Assembly (NCBI GenBank): GCA_900549045.1
Contig: URNE01000155.1
Coordinates: 1-6,187, forward strand
From: an uncultured bacterium
GTDB taxonomy: Bacteria; Verrucomicrobiota; Lentisphaeria; Victivallales; UBA1829
Direction of reading: 5' to 3'
DNA length: 6,187 nucleotides
Position 1 is the first letter of the stretch. Each line of letters opens with the position of its first letter. The position numbers and the translations under genes are program-made. The notes under the pieces were generated by a model. That model had not been told where the DNA came from, did not search any database, and was given only the letters and a program-made list of their open reading frames with translations. Of this stretch, positions 1 to 6,102 are shown one piece after another.

Positions 1-1142
1 TTTTCTTGCTCCGAAGTCGATATTTCAATTTGCTCAACCGCAAAGTTGGCATGCATGAAGTTCAGGCAGAGCGCAACCGTTCCCGCACTGTTTTTATCCC
101 AGACCAGCGGAACGGTGTAACGGATCGGGCGGGTGTCCACGATGTTCGAGATGCGTCCGATGTGTGTTCCCTCCGCAACGCCGTTTTCAGGATTTTTCCG
201 GATCGCGAAGATTTCGAGCCAGAGACTGCCCTGCGGACGGAGCGTGAAGGAGACGGAGCAGGGTTCCGTGACTTGAATGTACGGACTTTGGAACTTGGTC
301 TCCCCGAATTCCAGAATCTGCATCCGCCCGGTCGCCTTGTCGAACCTGCTGGCGGATTTCTGCTTAATGGATGCGTCAAGTTTCCATGTGCGGAGCTGTG
401 CCGCATCGAGGTTCAGCGTCCTTCCGTTCTTTGCGGGTGGAAGATAGCGGAACAGATAAAGCGATTTTGTCTTTTTCCGGTTGGCGAATCCCCGCTCGAC
501 AAGCTGGAGATTCATTGTTTTGCAGGCTTCGCCGGGGGGATTCCGCGTCAGAAACCAGACCGGGGCGCCGGAGGGGGAGAAGCCGTTGACAAATGAACGG
601 AACTGCGCGGAGTCTTTCCCCCAGAGTTCGTCGAGGACGAAAATGCGCCTTATTCCGGAATAATAGCTGATTCTGGCCCCCTGTTCCATGTCGGTCAGCA
701 GGACATCCTCCTCTTTCGCCGTTTCGCGAAGCGTTTTGCAGACGGCGAGGAGAACCGCGTCCTGCGGAGGAATGCGGAAAGTTTTCAGGATCGAACCGGC
801 GATTGCGAGGAGAGCGAAAACGATCAGCAGAATCCGCAGAATCTTTGTTTTTTTCTCCTTTGCCGCGGGGATGAAATGGACTGCGGCCCGGGCAAGGACG
901 ATCATGCCTCCCGCCGTCAGCATCGCCGCCGGAATCAGAAATATGGAATAGTAGCGGGCGGAATAAGCGGCGCTTGCCCAGCGCCACAGCCAGGCGAAGC
1001 CCCCGAGCGCGGCGAAAAGCAGAATCCACTTCCATTGTTTGCGGAAATAAAGCGCAAGGAAGACCGCTCCCGCGCAGGCGGTCACAAACAGTTGAATGTG
1101 CAGAATTTCGATGATTTTGTTGATGCTTTCCCAGAAACTCAT
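1..1142 (-). CDS. GT-C glycosyltransferase C-terminal half with soluble domain and probable beta-sandwich (partial)
   Basis: From the ATG at 1142 the minus strand is open for 380 codons to the left edge, where the gene runs off. I translated it in full and found no stop. Residues 1-120 hold about four hydrophobic segments (about 16-33, 38-54, 65-86 and 101-119). SARYYSIFLIPAAM at 61-74 resembles the R-Y...P segment near the end of the membrane part of GT39-like enzymes. Residues about 125-235 form a mixed alpha/beta soluble region (VLLTDMEQGARISYYSG, VWFLTRNPPGE) of the kind that follows the membrane domain in many bacterial GT-C proteins. From about 240 to the edge the sequence alternates like a beta-sandwich (WLEIFAI, IRYTVPLVW, VALCLNF, FAVEQIEIS), reminiscent of carbohydrate-binding modules. 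The catalytic first-loop Asp is absent because it lies in the preceding gene, whose stop overlaps this start as ATGA. The ribosome site is weak (G5 about 7 bases upstream). Confidence 0.72.
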   Translation of the reverse strand, partial: MSFWESINKIIEILHIQLFVTACAGAVFLALYFRKQWKWILLFAALGGFAWLWRWASAAYSARYYSIFLIPAAMLTAGGMIVLARAAVHFIPAAKEKKTKILRILLIVFALLAIAGSILKTFRIPPQDAVLLAVCKTLRETAKEEDVLLTDMEQGARISYYSGIRRIFVLDELWGKDSAQFRSFVNGFSPSGAPVWFLTRNPPGEACKTMNLQLVERGFANRKKTKSLYLFRYLPPAKNGRTLNLDAAQLRTWKLDASIKQKSASRFDKATGRMQILEFGETKFQSPYIQVTEPCSVSFTLRPQGSLWLEIFAIRKNPENGVAEGTHIGRISNIVDTRPIRYTVPLVWDKNSAGTVALCLNFMHANFAVEQIEISTSEQE

Positions 1143-1894
1143 TGCAGCACCCCCAGTTTTTTCAGCAGCGGACCCAGATAAAACAGCAGCGGGAAGGTTG
1201 ATTTTTCCGGCGTCATGAGCATGAATGCCAGAGGATAGGCGACTGCGTATGCCGCGGCAAGCCAGCCCCATGCTTTGAATGCGAGTTTCCAGGAACAGAG
1301 TTTCCAGAAAGCCGCTCCGCCGAAAAAGAGGATCGCCGCCGCCGGGAGAAAGAAGGCTTCTATCCGGGTGCACATCGCGACGGCCGCCGTCAGAGCCATT
1401 CCCGCGCCTGCGAACCGGCGTCCGCTGCGGAAGAACGCCGACGCGCAGAAGAGAAACGCCGCCGCTCCTGCCAGATACGGAAGTTCGCGCTGGATTTCCA
1501 GAGACAGCGAGAGCAGGGAGGAGCTGAACGCCAGAATCAGAACGGTCAGAACCGCAAATTCCGTGTTGCCGGAAATCTGACGGCACAGCAAGTAAACCAT
1601 GCAGAGAAACAGAACGCCGGAAAACGCGCAGAGCAGCTGTCCGCAGAGCTCATGCGGCAGATGAAAGAGCGTAGCTCCGAGGCTCATGGCGGATATGAAA
1701 AGCGGAAATTGCGCGTGCGCCGAATGGAGAAAACAGGTTTCCCGGCAAACCGGGTCTCCCCAGAGTTTCGCGCTTTCCAGATAGGCGATGCCGTCTCTGG
1801 AAAGCAGCGGAGAGAGCCGATGCAGAAGCAGCAGCTGAAGCAGAAAGAGAAAAATGATTCCGGCAAGAATCAGAAGTGTGCGTTTGTGTTTCAT
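1139..1894 (-). CDS. GT-C (GT39/PMT-like) membrane glycosyltransferase, N-terminal half
   Basis: The 251-residue product looks like the first half of a GT39/ArnT-like integral membrane glycosyltransferase, which uses polyprenyl-phosphate sugars on the extracytoplasmic side. A first membrane helix (about 7-27) leads to R-D34-G-I-A-Y-L-E in the first outer loop, where this family carries its catalytic Asp. Further helices lie at about 85-105, 112-130, 138-155, 162-190 and 209-227. EIQRELPYL at 133-141 and CTRIEAFFLP at 175-184 match conserved E/R positions of such proteins. The family is usually 450-650 residues, so this product is short. It stops after LLKKLGVLQ, and a frame starting at 1142 (ATGA overlap) continues with the expected remaining part. 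The upstream start overlaps the acyltransferase stop as ATGA and has only a weak ribosome site. It may be a subunit of a split enzyme or the front of a frameshifted gene. Confidence 0.75.
   Translation of the reverse strand: MKHKRTLLILAGIIFLFLLQLLLLHRLSPLLSRDGIAYLESAKLWGDPVCRETCFLHSAHAQFPLFISAMSLGATLFHLPHELCGQLLCAFSGVLFLCMVYLLCRQISGNTEFAVLTVLILAFSSSLLSLSLEIQRELPYLAGAAAFLFCASAFFRSGRRFAGAGMALTAAVAMCTRIEAFFLPAAAILFFGGAAFWKLCSWKLAFKAWGWLAAAYAVAYPLAFMLMTPEKSTFPLLFYLGPLLKKLGVLQ
1150..1162 (-). other. A6/G5 homopolymer pair at the break between the two GT-C halves
   Basis: Immediately before the TGA of the N-terminal half, the coding strand has six A (1162-1157), then CT, then five G (1154-1150). 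The second half lies in the -1 frame relative to the first, and that frame has no stop across this point. One extra base in either run would therefore fuse the two genes into a single frame reading LLKK-T/L-GGAA-MSFW. This is a natural spot for a replication or sequencing indel, transcriptional slippage, or ribosomal frameshifting. Confidence 0.5.
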
Positions 1895-2481
1895 TGTTCC
1901 AGTTTCTTTACGACTTTGCAGGGATTTCCGGCGGCGATTGTGTGCGGCGGAATGTCGCGGGTCACCACGCTTCCCGCGCCGACGACGCTTCCCGCGCCGA
2001 TGGTCACGCCTTTCAGAACGACGACGCCGAGCCCGAGCCAGACGCCGTCTTCGATTACGACGGGGGCGTCTTTTCCCGCACGGGGATCATCGGAATGCCA
2101 GTCGGTGTCGCAGATGACCGTATTTGCACCGCAGCGGACACGGTTTCCGAGGCGGACGCGCATCGCAGCGGCGATGCGCGTTCCGGAGAATCCGCATTCG
2201 GCGCCGATTTCCAGCACGGCGCCGGATTTCAGGGTCGTCAGGATGCAGGGCGCGGAAATTCCGATCAGATTGGAGGCCGGAGAGGAATTGAAAATGCAGT
2301 TTTTCCCGATTTCAATCCGGCCGCCCGGCAGACGGTGAAACACCGATTTCCCCTGAAAGCGGCATCCGGTTCCGAGTTTTACCCCGGTCAACCGGCTGTA
2401 AATGCGGTGAAACAGAGTCCAGAACATTCCGGAAATCATCGAGTGCAGACATTGCCAGTAATGAAATTCGAGTATTTTCAT
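1891..2481 (-). CDS. Hexapeptide-repeat O-acyltransferase (WcaF/NodL/Maa-like)
   Basis: The 196-residue protein is a left-handed beta-helix acyltransferase, probably an acetyl-CoA-dependent sugar O-acetyltransferase acting in the cytoplasm on polysaccharide precursors. Imperfect hexapeptide rungs run from about residue 55 (IEIGKNCIF) to about 175. The clearest are VVIEDGVWLGLGVVVLKGVT and the duplicated IGAGSV-VGAGSV at 161-172. The likely catalytic histidine is H129 in DTDWH (125-129), matching the D-x-D-x-H pattern of WcaF, NodL and maltose acetyltransferases. The closing AAGNPCKVVKKL at about 183-194 is the usual C-terminal end of this group. The protein starts by ATGA overlap with the polymerase gene (AAAGGAG at 2499-2493 on the minus strand, 11 bases upstream) and ends by ATGA overlap with the GT-C gene. 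The family is secure. The acyl group and acceptor sugar are inferred only from context. Confidence 0.92.
   Translation of the reverse strand: MKILEFHYWQCLHSMISGMFWTLFHRIYSRLTGVKLGTGCRFQGKSVFHRLPGGRIEIGKNCIFNSSPASNLIGISAPCILTTLKSGAVLEIGAECGFSGTRIAAAMRVRLGNRVRCGANTVICDTDWHSDDPRAGKDAPVVIEDGVWLGLGVVVLKGVTIGAGSVVGAGSVVTRDIPPHTIAAGNPCKVVKKLEQ
1967..2002 (-). repeat. 18-bp tandem repeat encoding one extra beta-helix hexapeptide
   Basis: Two adjacent 18-bp units (1967-1984 and 1985-2002) differ at a single base. On the coding strand they specify consecutive G-A-G-S-V-V hexapeptides of the acyltransferase. One unit equals one turn-forming hexapeptide and keeps the frame, so gain or loss of a unit would lengthen or shorten the helix without breaking the gene. 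The near identity at DNA level, not just protein level, suggests recent duplication or conversion. Confidence 0.8.
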
Positions 2482-3758
2482 GAAGCCCGGATCTCCTTTG
2501 ATTCCAGTTGTTTCTTTTCGGGGAAACGGAAGTATTTTCCGCGGATTTCCTCATCGGTCGCGTTGCGGATTCCCGGGCAGCAGGCGAGACCCGCAAGGAA
2601 CCAGATCATGACGTCGGCCACGGAATAGACGGGCAGACCGAACGGGAGGAGCATTGCGATTCGGATCAGCAGAAGTCCCGCCGCCGCTTTGCAGAACAGG
2701 TTTTTCCCGAAGAATCCGTAAATGGCGCACAGCAGCAGCGGCAGGATGAAGAAGACCAGATAGAGATATCCTCCGCGCAGAATCAGATGAAGGACGCCGG
2801 TTTCGATTTCATAACGCCAGGTCGGAACCGGGGTGGTGAACTTCGGACAGAAGTATTTGCCGTTCAGGCCGCGCCCGGTGATCCAGTCGTCCGGAGTTTC
2901 GTCAAGGTCGTCCATCAGATACTCATTGATGCTGGATCTGGAGTCCTCCAATCCGCGTTCCATGATATGCCCGAACAGGCGGGAGTCGGTGTAGCTGTCG
3001 ATCGCGATCAATGCACCAGCCACGATCGCGCAGAGGAGAACGGTTTTCAGCAGTTTGAAACGCAGATAAAACGCCAGCAGACCGAGCATGACAAAATACA
3101 CAATCCCCGTCCGGCCCGCGCCGCGGAGCTGCATGACAAACGCTATGAACCAGATTCCGAAGTTGAACAGATTGCAGGATTTCGGCAGATACGGCGAGAA
3201 GAAAATCAGAAAAATGTTCAGCATTCCTATTGAGATAATGACGTTGGCGAGGAAGCGGACGGTTGGCGTTTCATCGATCCCGAGCAGTTCAACTTCATCG
3301 TACGAGCTGAGCAGCAGATACGGCGAATTGACCAGAAAGAGAACGAGGAAGCAGACTCCGGTCACAATCCCGAGCTTTGCCAGACGCGGCATCGTTTCCG
3401 GCGTAAGCTCCTGCCGGAACGCAAAAACCGGAAGCAGACTCAGCGCGTAATATTTGTAGCACAGGATGTAGCTGATGACTCCGCCCGTGCTCATGTCTTC
3501 GAAAATGCTCCAGTCTCCGTTGAATACGCGGAGCAGAATCCCCCATTGGATCAGGCAGAGCACAACCCAGGTGAAGGAGATGAAGCGTGTGCAGACCGGT
3601 TCTTTCTTCGAACGTCCCTGCCAGATCCCGTATAGGAAAAGCCCGATGCTGACGAGCGAGAACAGCGCGTAGAACGCCGTCATGTGAAAGATGTAGTAAA
3701 AGAGTTCTCCGAACGCATGAAGGAGAACTGCGCAGAGCATGTAAAGAATCGGAGGCAT
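2478..3758 (-). CDS. O-antigen polymerase/ligase-like (Wzy-type) membrane protein
   Basis: This 426-residue protein is highly hydrophobic, with about 11-12 membrane segments by eye (roughly 3-24, 27-45, 59-78, 91-115, 128-150, 169-190, 199-212, 217-235, 238-255, 322-349, 354-374 and 378-394). A large polar loop lies at about 256-320, followed by H324 in ETGVLHLILRGG. This pattern, with GRGLNGKYF at 295-303, resembles the main extracytoplasmic loop and following G/H-containing segment of the Wzy/WaaL-like superfamily, which joins undecaprenyl-linked repeat units or transfers glycans. RGAGRTG at 212-218 is another typical basic patch. A basic, probably cytoplasmic tail follows residue 395. The start ATG overlaps the GT4 stop as TAATG, with GGAG about 11 bases upstream. 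Wzy proteins diverge strongly in sequence, so this call rests on topology, a few residues and context. It could be a ligase-type relative rather than the polymerase. Confidence 0.75.
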   Translation of the reverse strand: MPPILYMLCAVLLHAFGELFYYIFHMTAFYALFSLVSIGLFLYGIWQGRSKKEPVCTRFISFTWVVLCLIQWGILLRVFNGDWSIFEDMSTGGVISYILCYKYYALSLLPVFAFRQELTPETMPRLAKLGIVTGVCFLVLFLVNSPYLLLSSYDEVELLGIDETPTVRFLANVIISIGMLNIFLIFFSPYLPKSCNLFNFGIWFIAFVMQLRGAGRTGIVYFVMLGLLAFYLRFKLLKTVLLCAIVAGALIAIDSYTDSRLFGHIMERGLEDSRSSINEYLMDDLDETPDDWITGRGLNGKYFCPKFTTPVPTWRYEIETGVLHLILRGGYLYLVFFILPLLLCAIYGFFGKNLFCKAAAGLLLIRIAMLLPFGLPVYSVADVMIWFLAGLACCPGIRNATDEEIRGKYFRFPEKKQLESKEIRAS

Positions 3759-4987
3759 TATCCGGCGATCTCCCTGTAAATCCGCATCATCTCTTCGCAG
3801 ATCGCATTGCGGTCGTGCCGTTTCGCCGCCGCGTCCGCGCCCGCTGCGGAGAGCTTTTCCGTCAGTTCCGGATCGCGGAAAACGGAACAGACGTGAGCTG
3901 CCAGCATCTCCGTTTCTTCAAAGCGGTAGAGCAGGGCGGCGCCGCCTGCGGCGAAATCCGGGATTCCGCCGGCGTAGGAGGCTATGCACGGAACGCCCGT
4001 CAGCTGAGCTTCGCCGAGCGAATTCGGACTGTTCTCAATGCTGGAGGGACAGATGAACACATTGCATCGTTTCAGTTCCGCGACCATCCGTTCCGGCGGG
4101 CAGAGTCCGAGCGCTTCAAAATGTTCCCGGAGTCCGAGACGTTTTATCAGGCTTGCGATGTAGTTCGCGTAGAGAGAAAATTTCAGCTTTTCCCGCAGCG
4201 TTTTTCTGGAGAAAATATTGCCGCCCGCGAGACGGATTTTCGTATCCGGGAACTCGCGCAGGATCAGCGGCATCGCCTTGAGCACCTGATGCAGTCCCTT
4301 CAGCGGAGCGGCTCCCTGCGAGAGGAAAATCGTGTGCGGTTCGCACTCGGAGCGGGTCCAGCGCGCATGGTAGAACGGTTCGCGGAGCATCTCGTTGCAG
4401 AAGTGATACTTCGCCGACGGGTTGACCGCCCAGAGATGCACGCGGTCCCATTCGGTCCGCCCGATGAAGTGTCCGCATGTTTTCATATACTCGATTTCGA
4501 GCCGTCCCTGCTCCGCCATCCGCTGCGGCAGTTTCAGAAGCGATGGACGCAGATAATCCTGAAGGGTCCGGTATTTTTTCAGCTCGCCGCGTTCGATCCC
4601 TCCGAGACTGTAGCGGGCGTAAACCTCAACAAGTCCCTGAATGGAGACAACGGCATGAGCGTTTCCGCATTCGCGGATCCACTCCAGCCCGTACGCGTAT
4701 TCGGTTCCGTGAATGTGAATGATTTCGGGCGCGAAACTCTGTTGAATCGCTTTCCAGCATCCGGAGCGTTTTGCCTGCGGAAGAATGAAACGGCAGATTC
4801 CGCCGACCTCTTTTTCCACAAGTTCCCCGACGGGTCCGGTTGAGGCGACTGCCAGTTCAAGATCCGGGCGCGCTCCGGTCAGAAATCCGGCGAGTGCGGA
4901 CATCCAGCCTCCGGTGACGGGAGCGTCCCATCCCATCGCCCGGCAGGTATCCGGAAGCGGAATGTTTGTGATCCACAGAACCTTCAT
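3758..4987 (-). CDS. GT4-family (GT-B fold) glycosyltransferase
   Basis: The 409-residue protein has the layout of a retaining GT-B glycosyltransferase of family GT4. The N-terminal Rossmann half starts MKVLWITNIPLP and has GGW at 26-28 and HIHGTEY at 91-97. The C-terminal donor-binding half begins at about 218 with FLSQGAAPLKGLHQVLKA, and K230-G231 sits where donor-phosphate contacts usually are. RLAGG follows at 252-256. The E-x7-E signature is intact as E318...E326 in SSIENSPNSLGEAQLTGVP, followed by GGIPD at 340-344. No membrane segments are seen, so it should act in the cytoplasm or peripherally at the membrane, adding a sugar from a nucleotide-sugar donor to a lipid-linked intermediate. 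It overlaps the upstream gene by ATGA and the downstream polymerase by TAATG. Neither donor nor acceptor can be read from the sequence. Confidence 0.9.
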   Translation of the reverse strand: MKVLWITNIPLPDTCRAMGWDAPVTGGWMSALAGFLTGARPDLELAVASTGPVGELVEKEVGGICRFILPQAKRSGCWKAIQQSFAPEIIHIHGTEYAYGLEWIRECGNAHAVVSIQGLVEVYARYSLGGIERGELKKYRTLQDYLRPSLLKLPQRMAEQGRLEIEYMKTCGHFIGRTEWDRVHLWAVNPSAKYHFCNEMLREPFYHARWTRSECEPHTIFLSQGAAPLKGLHQVLKAMPLILREFPDTKIRLAGGNIFSRKTLREKLKFSLYANYIASLIKRLGLREHFEALGLCPPERMVAELKRCNVFICPSSIENSPNSLGEAQLTGVPCIASYAGGIPDFAAGGAALLYRFEETEMLAAHVCSVFRDPELTEKLSAAGADAAAKRHDRNAICEEMMRIYREIAG

Positions 4988-6087
4988 TTTTCCTCCTTCG
5001 CGAAAATGGAGGATTCGATCAGCGCTTTGAGCTTCCGATAGTAATTGCGCTCAAAATAATCATCCGTCTTTCCCTGCGGGGGATTCTGAAGGATCTTCCT
5101 GAGAATCGGCTCGACGTCGTCGAGAGTCTCCGCGGTGTAAACACGGTCGTCGTAAACTCCGCGGAACCACTCCGCTCCGGTGATGACCTTGTGGTCGGTT
5201 GTCTTGAGAATGATGACCGGAGTTTCCGCAATCAGCGAGAATATTGTTCCGTGGTAGCGGTCGGTGACGATTGCGCGGTATCGGGAATAACGCCTGAAAA
5301 TCTCCTCCAGATAATGCTGGAGATGTTTGCGGAGTTCCGTCGCTCTGACGGGAACCGTGGTGTCGGAGAGTTCCGTTTCAACGAACGCCGCAAGTTTTTT
5401 GCGCAGATTCGCGATTTCCTCGTCGGAGTACTTCTTTTCTCCGTCGTTGCGGCAGCAGAAGAGCACTTTTTCGCGTGGCGAATCGAAGTGATATTTCCCG
5501 ATCAGCGAAGTGACGATGTCTGGATAAAGATGAACCGCGAGGTCGGGGAACATGGCTCTGGCCTGCTCAAATGAAATGCGGTCGCGGGCGAGAAAGAGCA
5601 TTTTCCGCGCCCGGTTGCACGCGAGCGCCGTTCTGCGCCGGTTCTCTTCATGAACAAAGAAGACGGTCTGCGGCATCATGACCATCGGCTGCTCCGGAAA
5701 TTCCGTCGCAATCAGACGGTGCATTTCGTCGTGGAGTCCGCCGAGATCCTGCGTCGTGTAACCGCTCTGGAAGAAAATCAGGTCGTCCGGTTTCAGCGCT
5801 TTGCGGAAAAGATCCATGAAGCCGAAGCGTCTGGAAACGACGGTTTCCGCTTCCAGTTCCACGATTTCGTGTTCCGGATAATTTGCTCTCAGCCATTTGC
5901 CGATGCAGTGGTATTGCGCCAGATCGCCGAGGTTCGAATGCATGGTAACGCCGAGATAGAAAATCCGCTTTTTACCGGACTGAAGCTTCGCCAGAGTCTT
6001 TGTCTGCCGGCGGATATGGCAGTCGTGAAAGAAATCGACAATCATCCGGTATGGCGGACGGAGAATTTTTTTTATCAGAGGGTGCAT
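4984..6087 (-). CDS. Polysaccharide pyruvyl transferase family protein
   Basis: This 367-residue soluble protein resembles the polysaccharide pyruvyl transferase family (CsaB/WcaK/EpsI-like). Members transfer pyruvate from phosphoenolpyruvate to a sugar to form a ketal, usually in the cytoplasm on a lipid-linked precursor. Visible family-type motifs are the N-terminal SNLGDLAQ at about 51-58, MPQTV at 138-142, RDR-S at about 168-172, YPDIV at 188-192, and a C-terminal TDRYHGTIFSLIAETPVI at 275-292. The last corresponds to the conserved D-R-x-H-G block. Length is normal for the family. The start at 6087 has an AAAGGA site five bases upstream. The stop overlaps the next start as ATGA, so the two genes are probably translationally coupled. 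An A8 tract lies in codons 5-8. The family is clear. The substrate is unknown, and some family members have never been shown to transfer pyruvate. Confidence 0.85.
   Translation of the reverse strand: MHPLIKKILRPPYRMIVDFFHDCHIRRQTKTLAKLQSGKKRIFYLGVTMHSNLGDLAQYHCIGKWLRANYPEHEIVELEAETVVSRRFGFMDLFRKALKPDDLIFFQSGYTTQDLGGLHDEMHRLIATEFPEQPMVMMPQTVFFVHEENRRRTALACNRARKMLFLARDRISFEQARAMFPDLAVHLYPDIVTSLIGKYHFDSPREKVLFCCRNDGEKKYSDEEIANLRKKLAAFVETELSDTTVPVRATELRKHLQHYLEEIFRRYSRYRAIVTDRYHGTIFSLIAETPVIILKTTDHKVITGAEWFRGVYDDRVYTAETLDDVEPILRKILQNPPQGKTDDYFERNYYRKLKALIESSIFAKEEK
4991..4998 (-). promoter_or_regulatory. Strong Shine-Dalgarno of the GT4 gene, inside the preceding gene
   Basis: The minus strand reads AAGGAGGA, with the GGAGG core four bases before the ATG at 4987. 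It lies within the last codons (F-A-K-E-E-K) of the pyruvyl transferase gene, whose stop overlaps this start as ATGA. It is the strongest ribosome site I see in the window, and it fixes the GT4 start. It suggests independent initiation in addition to coupling. Confidence 0.7.
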
Positions 6088-6092
6088 GTGGA

Positions 6093-6098
6093 TCCTTT
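6093..6098 (-). promoter_or_regulatory. Shine-Dalgarno site of the pyruvyl transferase gene
   Basis: The minus strand reads AAAGGA five bases before the ATG at 6087. The site lies in the 15-bp gap after the upstream stop codon, which is the only non-coding gap in the window. It supports 6087 as the start. No promoter fits in this gap, so transcription must come from further upstream. Confidence 0.6.
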
Positions 6099-6102
6099 GC
6101 TG

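Noticed and set aside
6..596. 196-codon plus-strand open frame at the left edge
   Set aside because: It is antisense to the beta-sandwich part of the GT-C C-terminal half. No domain pattern is seen, and all other genes run the opposite way.
376..1035. 219-codon minus-strand frame in the left part
   Set aside because: It is out of frame with the reading from 1142, which is open to the edge and has helices plus structured soluble regions. The rejected frame is Arg/Ser/Pro-rich and featureless, and its start is buried in the real gene.
1156..1162. AAAAAAC string as a classical -1 frameshift heptamer
   Set aside because: The codon phase is wrong: the gene reads AAA-AAA-CTG, not A-AAA-AAC, and no obvious stem-loop or internal Shine-Dalgarno stimulator was found. 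Some slippage on the run remains possible, but not a canonical site.
1876..2628. 250-codon plus-strand open frame across the acyltransferase gene
   Set aside because: It is antisense to clear hexapeptide repeats. Its Gly/Asp/Ala-rich repeats simply mirror the beta-helix codons, and it crosses the junction of two real genes.
2508..3233. 241-codon plus-strand open frame opposite the Wzy-like gene
   Set aside because: Its strongly hydrophilic, Glu/Gln/Arg-rich composition is the antisense image of hydrophobic codons. No motif is seen.
3815..4843. 342-codon plus-strand open frame opposite the GT4 gene
   Set aside because: It lies wholly antisense to a gene with intact GT4 motifs. Its translation is rich in Arg, Phe and Glu without domain-like patterns or membrane segments, as expected of a GC-rich shadow frame.
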